Shown in pieces: positions 1 to 7,788 of a stretch of DNA of 64,000 nucleotides. A program made the translations under genes and the position numbers. This stretch comes from Conexibacter woesei Iso977N. Its GTDB lineage: Bacteria > Actinomycetota > Thermoleophilia > Solirubrobacterales > Solirubrobacteraceae. Location of the stretch: positions 248,001 to 312,000 of the forward strand of contig NZ_AUKG01000004.1 of assembly GCF_000424625.1 (NCBI RefSeq), given 5' to 3'. The notes under the pieces were generated by a model. The model was not told the origin of the DNA, did no database searches, and saw only the letters and a list, made by a program, of their open reading frames with translations. Position 1 is the stretch's first letter; each line of letters opens with the position of its first letter.

Positions 1-469
1 GCGTCTCGTAGCCGGGGTCGGGGGTGTCGCGACTCACCGCGACATCCAGCTCACCGCGCTCCAGCAGTCCCAGCTGGTAGGTCGACGAGCCGCCGACGAA
101 CGCCGGGACGTGCCCGGGCGCGGCGCGCGCGAGGATCTGCGCGAGCTGTCGCGGAAGCCACGGCGGCGCGCCCGTCAGGAGCCCGAGCCGCAGCGCACCA
201 TCGTCGATCCCCGCCGCCCGCCGTGCCTCGCGCAGCGCGGTGTCGGCGGCGAGCAGCACCGTCCGCGCCTCGACCAGCAGCGCAGCGCCCGCCGCGGTGG
301 TCGTCGCACCGCGCGGATGCCGGACCAGCAGCGGCGCGCCCACCTCGGCCTCCAGCGCGCGGATCTGCTCGGACAGCGTCGGGGTCGAGACGTGCAGCAC
401 CGCCGCCGCCCGGCCGAAGTGCCCGGCCTCGGCGACAGCGACGAAGTAGCGGAGATGGCGCAGCTCCAT
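1..469 (-). CDS. LysR-family transcriptional regulator (N-terminal part, cut by window edge)
   Basis: The minus strand is open from an ATG at 469 to the left edge, giving 156 codons of a protein that normally has about 300. Residues 1-60 form the LysR winged helix-turn-helix: it begins MELRHLRYFVAVAEAGHFGR, followed by a recognition helix around STPTLSEQIRALE and the wing PLLVRHPRG. After the linker helix the start of the periplasmic-binding-protein-like effector domain is visible. It is divergent from the MFS transporter at 557, the classical arrangement of a LysR activator with its target. The effector cannot be predicted because the C-terminal domain is missing. The family call is firm. 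Confidence 0.9.
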   Translation of the reverse strand, partial: MELRHLRYFVAVAEAGHFGRAAAVLHVSTPTLSEQIRALEAEVGAPLLVRHPRGATTTAAGAALLVEARTVLLAADTALREARRAAGIDDGALRLGLLTGAPPWLPRQLAQILARAAPGHVPAFVGGSSTYQLGLLERGELDVAVSRDTPDPGYET

Positions 470-556
470 GGCGGGTGCACACGTTAGGCCACGCCGAACG
501 GCCGTGCGGCCGAACGTCGTGGATCCCGGCTCCCGCGGGTGCTGAGATAGACCTAC
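470..556. promoter_or_regulatory. LysR/MFS divergent promoter region
   Basis: This 87-bp gap separates two divergent starts. It holds two direct copies of GCCGAACG (493-500 and 509-516) flanking a GGCC-GTGC-GGCC palindrome, and a TAACGT -10 candidate for the LysR gene (481-486, minus strand). LysR regulators usually bind T-N11-A type sites in such gaps; the repeats are candidates only. Confidence 0.35.
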
Positions 557-1891
557 ATGAACCCCGCCGTCACCCCCGATCCCCGCCGCTGGGCCGCGCT
601 GGCGGTCATCCTCACCGCGACGTTCCTCGCCCTGTTCGACACGTTCGTGGTCAACGTGGCGGCGCCGTCGATCGCCGCCGACCTCGATGCTTCCGACGGC
701 ACGCTGGAGCTGGTGATCGCTGCATACGCGTTCACCTACGCGGTCGGGCTGATCACGGGTGCACGGCTCGGCGACCGGCTCGGGCGGCGGCGCGTGTTCC
801 TCTCCGGGATGGCGCTGTTCGCGCTGGCCGCCGCGGCGTGCGCGGCCGCGCCGACGGCGCCCGCGCTGGTCGGCGCGCGGCTGCTGCAGGGCCTCGGCGC
901 GGCGGCGATGGTCCCGCAGGTGCTGGCGACGATCCAGCACCTGTTCGGCGAAGCCGAACGACCGCGGGCGTTCTCCGCGTTCGGCGCGGTCGCGGGCGCG
1001 GGCGTGATCGCCGGGCAGGCGCTCGGCGGCGTGCTGCTCGCGCTCGACCTCTTCGGCCTCGGCTGGCGCGCCGCGTTCGCAGTGCAGCTGCCGATCGCCG
1101 CCGCGGCGCTGGCCGCGGGCGCGCGCGTCCTCCCGCGCGACGACGACGCAAGTCGTCTAACCCCCGATATGCGGGGGTCAGACGACTTGGACCTCCCCGG
1201 CGCCGCGCTGCTGACGCTCACGCTCGCGTTGCTGCTCGCGCCGCTGACGCTCGGCCACCGCGCGCTCCTCGCCGCCGCGCCGTTCGCCGCCGTCGCGTTC
1301 CTACTCCGCCAGCGGCGAGCCGCGGCGCCGCTGCTCCCGCCCGCGCTGCTCGGCGACCGCGCGTTCGTCTCCGGCGCCGTCATCAACCTGATGTTCTACG
1401 CGGAGATCAGCAGCTTCTTCCTGATCGTCACGCTGCTGCTCCAGGACCGCCTCGGCCTCGACGCGCTCCACGCCGGCCTGACGTTCGCGCCGCTCGGCGC
1501 CGGGTTCGTCGCCGCGTCGCTGGCCAGGCGCGGGACGCTGCGCGGCGGGCTCGTCCTGGTCTGCCTGACGCTCGCCGCCCTGTTCCCCGTCGCGCACACG
1601 ACCCACCACGCGCTGCTGATCGCGCCGTTCATGCTCGCGATCGGCGTCGGGAACGGCTGCGTGCTGCCGCGCCTGCTGAACAGCTCGCTGGCCCGGATCG
1701 CGCCCGCCAACGCGGGCGCGGCGTCCGGCGTCCTGGTGACCGCCCAGCAGGTCGGGGCGGCGCTCGGCGTCGCGGCGGTCGGGGCGCTGGGCGCCGACCT
1801 CGCGCTGGCCGCCGCGACGCTGGCGGTCGTCGTCGCGAGCGCGCCTAGAACAGCCCGAGCTGCGCCGGATGCGTCTCCGGCTCGGGCCTAG
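557..1891 (+). CDS. MFS transporter, drug-efflux type
   Basis: A 444-residue integral membrane protein of the major facilitator superfamily, probably a drug:H+ antiporter. The first helix is followed by the conserved FDTFVVNVAAPSI stretch found in DHA2-type exporters, and the motif A loop GDRLGRRRV lies between helices 2 and 3. Motif-C-like glycine-rich helices follow around GAVAGAGVIAGQALGG. Length fits a 12-helix member. The substrate is unknown. It is divergent from the LysR regulator at 469 and probably controlled by it. Its last 47 bp overlap the 3-prime end of the convergent uracil-DNA glycosylase. The central loop (residues about 198-211) is encoded by an inserted palindromic element (1149-1189). 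Confidence 0.88.
   Translation: MNPAVTPDPRRWAALAVILTATFLALFDTFVVNVAAPSIAADLDASDGTLELVIAAYAFTYAVGLITGARLGDRLGRRRVFLSGMALFALAAAACAAAPTAPALVGARLLQGLGAAAMVPQVLATIQHLFGEAERPRAFSAFGAVAGAGVIAGQALGGVLLALDLFGLGWRAAFAVQLPIAAAALAAGARVLPRDDDASRLTPDMRGSDDLDLPGAALLTLTLALLLAPLTLGHRALLAAAPFAAVAFLLRQRRAAAPLLPPALLGDRAFVSGAVINLMFYAEISSFFLIVTLLLQDRLGLDALHAGLTFAPLGAGFVAASLARRGTLRGGLVLVCLTLAALFPVAHTTHHALLIAPFMLAIGVGNGCVLPRLLNSSLARIAPANAGAASGVLVTAQQVGAALGVAAVGALGADLALAAATLAVVVASAPRTARAAPDASPARA
1149..1189. repeat. Palindromic element inside the MFS coding sequence
   Basis: Two 18-bp arms (1149-1166 and 1172-1189) pair with a single mismatch around the 5-nt loop ATATG. The core reads AAGTCGTCTAACCCCCG on the left and its complement on the right. 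It lies in frame in the cytoplasmic loop between the two halves of the MFS protein, where extra residues are tolerated. No second copy was seen in this window. Confidence 0.7.
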
Positions 1892-2582
1892 CCTCCGGCT
1901 CCGGCGGCTCCGACAGCGGCGCCTCCGGCAGGACCTCCGGCTCGGCAGCCGCGACGGCGACAGGCGCCTCCACCACCGCCGCCGGCTGCTCCGGGGGGCC
2001 GAGCGCGAGCAGCTCCGGCAGCGCGCTGAAGTCCCGCCGCAGCACGTCCACGTTCGACGGCGTGTACAGCGCCGCGGCCGGGTGGAAGACCGGGAACAGC
2101 CGCACGGCGCGCGGCCCGACAACCCGCACCTCAGCCCGCCCATGCAGCCGCATGATCCCGGTCGTGTCATGCCGCAGCAGCTTCGTCGCGAAGTTGCCCA
2201 ACGTGCAGATCACCACCGGCTCGATCAACTCGATCTGCCGGAACAGGTAGTCCTGACACCGCTCGATCTCCACCGGCTGCGGATCCCGGTTGCCAGGAGG
2301 CCGGCATTTAAGGACGTTGCACACAAACACCTCGCCCCGCGTCAGGCCGATCTCGCCCAGCAGCGTGTCGAGCAGCTGGCCGGCCTGGCCGATGAAGGGC
2401 AGGCCCTGCTCGTCCTCGTTGCGGCCCGGGGCCTCGCCGACGAACATGAGGTCGGCGTTCGCGTTGCCGGCGCCGAACACGACGGTGTGGCGGGTCTGGG
2501 CCAGCTCGGGACAGCGGACGCACCCGCGTGCGTCGTGGAAGAGCGCTTTCAACGCCTCGCGCCGCTCTTCGGGGGAGGACAC
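1845..2582 (-). CDS. Uracil-DNA glycosylase, family 4 (Fe-S)
   Basis: This enzyme removes uracil from DNA to start base-excision repair of deaminated cytosine. The 245-residue product has the Fe-S ligands C21, C24, C93 and C109 with the spacing of thermophile family-4 UDGs, the active-site motif GEAPGRNEDEQG (49-60) and the HPAAAL motif (167-172). Residues from about 195 onward form a low-complexity Pro/Glu/Ala tail that ends exactly in QLGLF, which matches the bacterial beta-clamp-binding pentapeptide (QLxLF). The GTG start at 2582 has no Shine-Dalgarno sequence but a TAGGCT -10 box 7 nt upstream, suggesting a leaderless mRNA. It is monocistronic and converges on the MFS gene. Confidence 0.93.
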   Translation of the reverse strand: MSSPEERREALKALFHDARGCVRCPELAQTRHTVVFGAGNANADLMFVGEAPGRNEDEQGLPFIGQAGQLLDTLLGEIGLTRGEVFVCNVLKCRPPGNRDPQPVEIERCQDYLFRQIELIEPVVICTLGNFATKLLRHDTTGIMRLHGRAEVRVVGPRAVRLFPVFHPAAALYTPSNVDVLRRDFSALPELLALGPPEQPAAVVEAPVAVAAAEPEVLPEAPLSEPPEPEARPEPETHPAQLGLF

Positions 2583-2710
2583 GCTTTGCAGCCTAATCGT
2601 CCGCCCGGATCACCCCGCTGTCGCTTTCCGCTATTTCGGGGGTACTATTCGAGCTACCGAGTTTCGCGACCGGCATCCCCTTCGAGAGGGGAGCTGGACC
2701 GACATCCGAC
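2583..2710. promoter_or_regulatory. Divergent promoters of the UDG gene and the pantothenate operon
   Basis: On the minus strand TAGGCT (complement of 2590-2595) sits 7 nt before the UDG GTG. On the plus strand TACTAT at 2643-2648 is a good -10 box for the DUF2520-pan operon. The resulting leader of about 55 nt contains a small hairpin, CCCCT-TCGAG-AGGGG (2677-2691). No convincing -35 box is visible for either. Confidence 0.5.
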
Positions 2711-3451
2711 ATGACCACTGTCATCCCCCGCTGCACGGTCGTGGGTCACGGCCGTCTCGGAGTTGCCCTTGCCGCGGCGTTGCGCGCCGCCGGTGTGGCC
2801 GTCGACGGCCCGCTGGACCGCGCCTCCGCGCCGGACGCCGACGCGCCCGTGGTCCTGCTCGCGGTCCCGGACGGCGAGATCGCCAACGCGGCGCAGGCCC
2901 TCCGCAACCCCGGCGCGGTCACCTTCCTCGGCCACTGCTCCGGCGCCACCACGCTCGCGCCCCTGCGCGGCCGCGGCCGCGCCCAGCACGCCTTCTCCCT
3001 GCACCCGCTGATGACCGTCACGCGTGCGGGCGCGGACTTCGCCGGCGCGACGGCCGCCGTGGCGGGCAGCACGGCAGAAGCGCTCGCGCTCGCGACGCAC
3101 CTCGCCCGCACCCTCGACATGAACCCCATCGACGTCCCCGACCGCGACCGCGCCGCCTACCACGCCGCCGCCTCGATGGCCTCCAACTTCCTGCTGACCC
3201 TGGAATGGGCCGCGCAGCGCGTCGGCCACCTGGACCGCGCAGCGCTCGCACCCCTCGTCCGCGCGACCGTCGACAACTGGCTCGAGCAGGGCCCCGCGCA
3301 AGCGCTCACCGGCCCGATCGCCCGCGGCGACGAGGCCACCGTCCGCCGCCAGCGCGCCGCGGTCGTCACCCGGACCCCCGACCTCGCCGAGCTCTTCGAC
3401 GCGCTCACCGAGGCGACCCGCACCCTGGCGGCGGAGCCCGCGCGCGCATGA
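2711..3451 (+). CDS. Rossmann-like and DUF2520 domain protein (putative NAD(P)-dependent reductase)
   Basis: A 246-residue two-domain protein. Residues 8-110 form a Rossmann-like fold with the dinucleotide-binding loop VVGHGRLGVALAAALR, and residues about 125-245 form the helical DUF2520 domain (AAYHAAASMASNFLLTLEW). The architecture resembles ketopantoate reductase and other 6-phosphogluconate-dehydrogenase-like enzymes. It is the first gene of an operon with panC, panD and panB and overlaps panC by 4 nt (ATGA). No canonical panE is visible here, so it may supply the ketopantoate reductase step; that is inference from context. Family assignment is good, the reaction is not shown by the sequence. 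Confidence 0.82.
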   Translation: MTTVIPRCTVVGHGRLGVALAAALRAAGVAVDGPLDRASAPDADAPVVLLAVPDGEIANAAQALRNPGAVTFLGHCSGATTLAPLRGRGRAQHAFSLHPLMTVTRAGADFAGATAAVAGSTAEALALATHLARTLDMNPIDVPDRDRAAYHAAASMASNFLLTLEWAAQRVGHLDRAALAPLVRATVDNWLEQGPAQALTGPIARGDEATVRRQRAAVVTRTPDLAELFDALTEATRTLAAEPARA

Positions 3452-4314
3452 GAACCGTCCGGACCATCTCCGAGCTGCGCGCCGCGCTCCGGACGCCCAG
3501 GACGAACGGCCGCACCGTCGCCCTCGTCCCCACGATGGGCTACCTCCACGAGGGCCACCTCAGCCTCATCCGCGCCGCGCGCGAGGCCGCCGACCTCGCG
3601 GTCGTCAGCCTCTTCGTCAACCCCACCCAGTTCAACGACCCGAACGACCTCGCCGCCTACCCCCGCGACGAGCAGCGCGACGCGCTCCTCGCCCAGGAGG
3701 CCGGCGCCGACCTCCTCTTCGCCCCGCAGCCCGACGAGGTCTACCCGCGCGGCTTCACCACCCAGGTCCGCGTGACCGGCCCGCTGACCGAGGCCCTCGA
3801 AGGCGCCCACCGCGGCGCCGATCACTTCCATGGCGTGACCACCGTCGTCTCCAAGCTCCTCAACATGGTCGGCCCCGACGTGGCGCTCTTCGGCCAGAAG
3901 GACGCCCAGCAGGCGCTGGTCATCCGCCGCATGGCGACCGACCTCGACCTGCCGACCCGGATCGAGGTCGTCCCGACCGTCCGTGAGCCCGACGGCCTCG
4001 CGATGTCCAGCCGCAACGTGCGCCTCTCCGGCACCGAGCGCGAGCAGGCCCTCGCCCTGCACGCCGCGCTGCACACCGCCGAGCGCCACGTCCACGGCGG
4101 CGACCACGACGCCGCGTCGATCCTGCAGGCGGCCCGCGACGCCATGACCCCCTTCGCCGTCGAGCCCGAGTACCTCGCGCTCGTCGATCCCGAGGACCTG
4201 TCCCCCGTGACCACGGTCGACCAGGACGCGCTCCTGGCGGTCGCGGCCCACGTGGGCCCGGTGCGACTCATCGACAACACGATCCTCACCCCCAACGGAG
4301 GCACGGCGCGCTGA
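3448..4314 (+). CDS. panC: Pantoate-beta-alanine ligase
   Basis: This cytoplasmic enzyme condenses pantoate with beta-alanine using ATP to make pantothenate, the precursor of coenzyme A. The 288-residue product has the nucleotidyltransferase HIGH-type motif in [14 protein letters not shown], the conserved [16 protein letters not shown] segment, FGQKDAQQ and the KMSKS-equivalent AMSSRN. Length is normal. The chosen ATG at 3448 overlaps the DUF2520 stop (ATGA), and its own TGA overlaps the panD ATG (TGATG), so translation along the operon is probably coupled. The open frame continues far upstream of 3448 but that part is out-of-frame shadow of the preceding gene. Confidence 0.97.
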   Translation: MRTVRTISELRAALRTPRTNGRTVALVPTMGYLHEGHLSLIRAAREAADLAVVSLFVNPTQFNDPNDLAAYPRDEQRDALLAQEAGADLLFAPQPDEVYPRGFTTQVRVTGPLTEALEGAHRGADHFHGVTTVVSKLLNMVGPDVALFGQKDAQQALVIRRMATDLDLPTRIEVVPTVREPDGLAMSSRNVRLSGTEREQALALHAALHTAERHVHGGDHDAASILQAARDAMTPFAVEPEYLALVDPEDLSPVTTVDQDALLAVAAHVGPVRLIDNTILTPNGGTAR

Positions 4315-4697
4315 TGCAGCGCATCATGTTGAAGTCCAAGATCCACCGGGCCACGGTCACGGACAGCGATCTTCACTACGTAGGGTCGATCACCATCGAC
4401 CCCGACCTGCTCGAGGCGGCGAACATCCTCGAGCACGAGCAGGTGCACGTCGTCGACGTCGACAACGGCGCCCGCTTCGAGACCTACACCATCGCGGGCG
4501 AGCGTGGCTCGGGCGCGATGAAGGTCAACGGCGCCGCGGCCCGCCTCGTGCACCGCGGCGACACGATCATCGTCATCTCCTACGGGCAGTACGACGAGGC
4601 CGACCTGGAGCACTACGAGCCCCGGGTCGTCCACGTCGAGAAGGACACCAACAACATCATCGACGTGGATGCGGCGGTGGCGACCCTCCTCTCGTAG
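4314..4697 (+). CDS. panD: Aspartate 1-decarboxylase (pyruvoyl enzyme)
   Basis: The 127-residue proenzyme converts aspartate to beta-alanine, the partner substrate of PanC. It self-cleaves at Gly24-Ser25 (in HYVGSITID) to create the pyruvoyl cofactor from the serine. K9, Y22 and the downstream [12 protein letters not shown] stretch, typical of the family, are present. The ATG overlaps the panC stop by one base. The panB gene follows after 43 nt. Confidence 0.97.
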   Translation: MQRIMLKSKIHRATVTDSDLHYVGSITIDPDLLEAANILEHEQVHVVDVDNGARFETYTIAGERGSGAMKVNGAAARLVHRGDTIIVISYGQYDEADLEHYEPRVVHVEKDTNNIIDVDAAVATLLS

Positions 4698-4740
4698 AGG
4701 GCGTCAACCAGCACGGTTCACAGGAGGTTGGAAGCAGCAC

Positions 4741-5634
4741 ATGTCCACCATGCGCAACATCACCGTCCCGGCCGACGCCTCGCGCCTGCCGGTGACGCTC
4801 CCGCGGCTGGCCGAGAAGAAGCGCCTCGGCGAGCCGGTCGTCATGGTCACCGCCTACGACTACCCGAGCGCGCTCGCGGTCGACAAGGCGGGCGTCGACG
4901 TCGTCCTCGTGGGCGACTCCGGCGCGATGACCGTCCTCGGCTACCCCTCGACGGTCGCCGTCGAGCTCGACGAGCTGCTCGTCCTGGCGAAGGCGGTCCG
5001 CCGCGGCCTGACGACGCCGTTCATGGTCGCCGACCTGCCGTTCGGGTCCTACGAGGTCTCCGACGAGCAGGCGGTCACGACCGCGTTCCGCTTCATCAAG
5101 GAGTCCGGCGCGGACGCTGTCAAGCTCGAGGGCGGCGGCGAGACGTCGGTCGCGCGCGCTCGCGCGATCGTCAACGCCGGCATCCCGGTCATGGGCCACG
5201 TCGGCCTGACGCCACAGACGTCGACCGCGCTGGGCGGCTACCGCGCCCAGGGCCGGACGGCGGAGGCCGCGGCCGAGGTCGCGCGCCAGTCGATCGCCCT
5301 GCAGGACGCCGGCTGCTTCAGCGTCGTCTTCGAGGCGATCCCGAGCGCGGTCGCCGAGGCGGTCTGCGAGAAGCTCGACATCCTGGTCATCGGGATCGGC
5401 GCCGGTCCGGCGCCCGACGGGCAGGTGCTGGTCTTCCACGACCTGCTCGGCATCCGTGAGGGCCGCGGCGCCCGCTTCGTGCAGCGCTACGCGGACATCC
5501 TGGACGAGATGGTCGCCGGCGTCGGCGCCTACGCGGACGACGTCCGCGCCCGCCGCTACCCCGGCCCGGACCACGGCTACTCGATCCCGGACGAGGAGCT
5601 TGCGACGTTCCGAAAGACGCTCGCGGACGCATGA
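4741..5634 (+). CDS. panB: 3-methyl-2-oxobutanoate hydroxymethyltransferase
   Basis: PanB adds a hydroxymethyl group from methylenetetrahydrofolate to 2-oxoisovalerate, making ketopantoate. The 297-residue product shows the family motifs MVTAYDYPSA, VGDSGAMTVLGY, DLPFGSYE, KLEGGGE and GHVGLTPQ, and the metal-binding/catalytic region VFEAIPSAVAEAV. An AGGAGG at 4722-4727 precedes the ATG at 4741 by 13 nt, slightly long but the only good ribosome site nearby. It completes the vitamin B5 operon. Conserved strands and length leave little doubt. Confidence 0.97.
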   Translation: MSTMRNITVPADASRLPVTLPRLAEKKRLGEPVVMVTAYDYPSALAVDKAGVDVVLVGDSGAMTVLGYPSTVAVELDELLVLAKAVRRGLTTPFMVADLPFGSYEVSDEQAVTTAFRFIKESGADAVKLEGGGETSVARARAIVNAGIPVMGHVGLTPQTSTALGGYRAQGRTAEAAAEVARQSIALQDAGCFSVVFEAIPSAVAEAVCEKLDILVIGIGAGPAPDGQVLVFHDLLGIREGRGARFVQRYADILDEMVAGVGAYADDVRARRYPGPDHGYSIPDEELATFRKTLADA

Positions 5635-5706
5635 TCGCTCGCGGTTGCGGAAAGTCGGCCGCCTTCAAGGCGCACCTGGCGTAAGCGCGCCAGAACGCGG
5701 CACATC

Positions 5707-5734
5707 GGGTCGGTCCCGCACGCGGGGCCGACCC
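5707..5734 (+). terminator. Hairpin terminator after the pantothenate operon
   Basis: GGGTCGG (5707-5713) pairs with CCGACCC (5728-5734) and, inside it, CCCGC pairs with GCGGG around a 2-nt centre. There is no U-tract, as is common for actinobacterial hairpin terminators. It lies 73 nt after the panB stop. Confidence 0.6.
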
Positions 5735-5740
5735 GCACGC

Positions 5741-5767
5741 GTTCACATGGGGTTCACACGCTATCTT
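5741..5767 (+). promoter_or_regulatory. Putative PHO box and promoter of the phosphate-uptake operon
   Basis: GTTCACA occurs at 5741-5747 and again at 5752-5758, an exact 11-nt period. Actinobacterial PhoP boxes are built of 11-nt direct repeats starting GTTCACC, so this matches in spacing and nearly in sequence. A TATCTT -10 box (5762-5767) follows directly and ends 7 nt before the GTG of the PhoU-like gene. The gene content downstream (PhoU-like, Pit) fits phosphate control. Confidence 0.6.
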
Positions 5768-5774
5768 GCCGCCC

Positions 5775-6401
5775 GTGGCCCGTCTCAGTCAGGTCTTCGC
5801 CCCGAGGGACCGCGAGTTCTTCGACCTCTTCGAGGAGCAGGGCGGCAACATCGCCCGCGCCGCCGACCTCCTGGACCAGATGCTCAGCACCTGGCCCGAC
5901 CGCAAGGAGATCGCGCGCGACATCCTCGTGTGCGAGCAGGACGGCGACCGCATCACCCACGACATCATCCACCGCCTCAACGCGACGTTCGTCACGCCGA
6001 TCGACCGCGAGGACATCCTCCTGCTGGCCTCGGCGCTCGACGACATCATCGACTACACCGAGGAGGTCTCCGACTACATGGGCCTCTACCGGATCGAGGC
6101 GCCGATGGAGCAGGCGGTCCGGATGTCGCACATCCTCGTCCAGGCCACGCGCCAGGTCGCCGAGGCGCTGCCGCGGATGCGCGGGTTCCAGGACCTCAGC
6201 CACTACACGGTCGAGATCAACCGGCTGGAGAACGACGGCGATCGCGTCGTCCGCGAGGCCATCGCCTCCCTGTTCGACCACGGGATCGACCCGATGGTCG
6301 TGATCCGCTGGAAGGACATCTACGAGCGCCTCGAGCAGGCGATCGACGCTTGCGAGCACGTTGCGAACGTGCTCGAAGGCATCGTGATCAAGAACTCGTA
6401 G
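5775..6401 (+). CDS. DUF47 / PhoU-like phosphate transport regulator
   Basis: A 208-residue all-helical protein of the DUF47 (PhoU-related, Pit accessory) family. It opens with FAPRDREFFDLFEEQGGNIA and carries the two metal-binding-type motifs of PhoU-like bundles, CEQDGDRITHDI and NRLENDGDRVVREA. DUF47 proteins modulate the neighbouring Pit phosphate transporter. The GTG at 5775 is preferred over the in-frame TTG at 5766 because the -10 box TATCTT lies 7 nt upstream and overlaps any longer leader. The pit gene follows after 16 nt, so the two are co-transcribed. Confidence 0.9.
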   Translation: MARLSQVFAPRDREFFDLFEEQGGNIARAADLLDQMLSTWPDRKEIARDILVCEQDGDRITHDIIHRLNATFVTPIDREDILLLASALDDIIDYTEEVSDYMGLYRIEAPMEQAVRMSHILVQATRQVAEALPRMRGFQDLSHYTVEINRLENDGDRVVREAIASLFDHGIDPMVVIRWKDIYERLEQAIDACEHVANVLEGIVIKNS

Positions 6402-6417
6402 TTCTAGGTCTTTCCCT

Positions 6418-7536
6418 GTGGGCAGCGACATCGTCCTGTACATCGTCATCGTCACGGCGCTGGCGTTCGACTTCACCAACGGGTTCCACGACACCGCGAA
6501 CGCGATCGCGACGTCGATCTCCACGCGTGCGATGTCCCCGCGCGCGGCCGTCGCGATGTCGTCGGTCTTCAACTTCGTCGGCGCGTTCATCTCGCTGGAG
6601 GTCGCCGCGACGGTCGCCAGCGGGATCGTCAACGCGGGCGCGGTCACGCCGACGGTCGTCTTCGGCGGCCTGATCGGCGCGATCGCCTGGAACCTCGCGA
6701 CCTGGTGGTTCGGGCTGCCGTCGTCGTCGTCGCACGCGCTGATCGGCGGGATGATCGGCAGCGTGTTCGTCGCCGACGGCGCGAGCGCGATCAACGGCGA
6801 CGGGATCGTCGAGAAGGTCATCATCCCGGCGCTGATCGCGCCGACGCTGGCCTTCGCGGTCGCGGGCGTCTCGATCCTGATCGCCTACCGCGTCGTCGGC
6901 CGGCAGAGGCCGGGCGTCGTCAACCGCGGCTACCGGCTCGGGCAGATCGTGACCGGCTCGATGTTCTCGCTCGCGCACGGGACCAACGACGCGCAGAAGA
7001 CGATGGGGATCATCACGCTCGCGCTGATCGCCAACGGGAACCTGAGCGCCAACGACTTCCACGTCCCGACGTGGGTCGTGATCTGCTCGGCCACCGCGAT
7101 CTCCCTGGGGACCTACAGCGGTGGCTGGCGGATCATCCGGACGATGGGCTCGCGCATCATCAAGATGGACCCGGCGCAGGGCTTCAGCGCGCAGGGCGCG
7201 GGCGCGGCGGTCGTGCTGACCGCGTCGCACCTCGGCTTCCCGCTGTCGACCACGCACGTGATCAGCGGCGGCGTCATGGGCGCGGGCGCGGCCAAGCGAC
7301 TGAGCGCGGTGCGCTGGGGCGTGGCCGGGAACATCGCGCTGGCGTGGCTGCTGACGCTGCCGTGCTCGGCCTTCATCGGCGGCCTGGCCTACGGGCTGAG
7401 CTCGATCTTCGGCAGCGACGCGCTCGGCGTCATCCTCGTCGCGCTGCTGGTCATCGGGCTGATCGCCGCGGCGTTCGGCACGCGCGTCCGGAGGGGCCCG
7501 GCCCTGACGACGCCGCCCGCGGGGGCCGAGGCGTGA
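6418..7536 (+). CDS. pit: Inorganic phosphate transporter, Pit family
   Basis: A 372-residue membrane protein that imports metal-phosphate complexes with protons or Na+. The two family signature repeats are present: DFTNGFHDTANAIATSIST near the N-terminus and SLAHGTNDAQKTMGI in the middle, plus PSSSSHALIGGMIGS and PLSTTHVISGGVMG. The GTG at 6418 lies 16 nt after the DUF47 stop. The TGA overlaps the GTG of the next small gene (GTGA). DUF47-pit pairs are common in bacteria as a low-affinity uptake unit. Confidence 0.96.
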   Translation: MGSDIVLYIVIVTALAFDFTNGFHDTANAIATSISTRAMSPRAAVAMSSVFNFVGAFISLEVAATVASGIVNAGAVTPTVVFGGLIGAIAWNLATWWFGLPSSSSHALIGGMIGSVFVADGASAINGDGIVEKVIIPALIAPTLAFAVAGVSILIAYRVVGRQRPGVVNRGYRLGQIVTGSMFSLAHGTNDAQKTMGIITLALIANGNLSANDFHVPTWVVICSATAISLGTYSGGWRIIRTMGSRIIKMDPAQGFSAQGAGAAVVLTASHLGFPLSTTHVISGGVMGAGAAKRLSAVRWGVAGNIALAWLLTLPCSAFIGGLAYGLSSIFGSDALGVILVALLVIGLIAAAFGTRVRRGPALTTPPAGAEA

Positions 7537-7778
7537 GCCCGCTCGCCGCCATCGAGTGGGACAAGATCGGCCAGCTGCTGTGGGCCGCACCGCTCGCCGG
7601 CCTGGCGGTCTCGATCACCTACTCCTTGATGATCGTCGGCTACGCGCGCGCCGACGAGGGCCGCCGCAACGGCGGCCACAGCGTGACCACCATGGCCTAC
7701 ACGTTGCTCGCGCTGCTGTCGACCGTGGCGTTCCTGTCGGTGGTCGCGTACGGCGTGATCATCATCGTCAAGAAGTAG
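7533..7778 (+). CDS. Small two-helix membrane protein of the pit operon
   Basis: An 81-residue protein with two predicted transmembrane helices (around LLWAAPLAGLAVSITYSLMI and YTLLALLSTVAFLSVVAYGV) separated by a charged loop ARADEGRRNGGH. The GTG overlaps the pit stop codon by 4 nt, so it is very likely translated with Pit. I do not recognise a named family. Position suggests a Pit accessory or stabilising subunit; that is inference. Confidence 0.72.
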   Translation: MSPLAAIEWDKIGQLLWAAPLAGLAVSITYSLMIVGYARADEGRRNGGHSVTTMAYTLLALLSTVAFLSVVAYGVIIIVKK

Positions 7779-7788
7779 TGGTGCGGCG

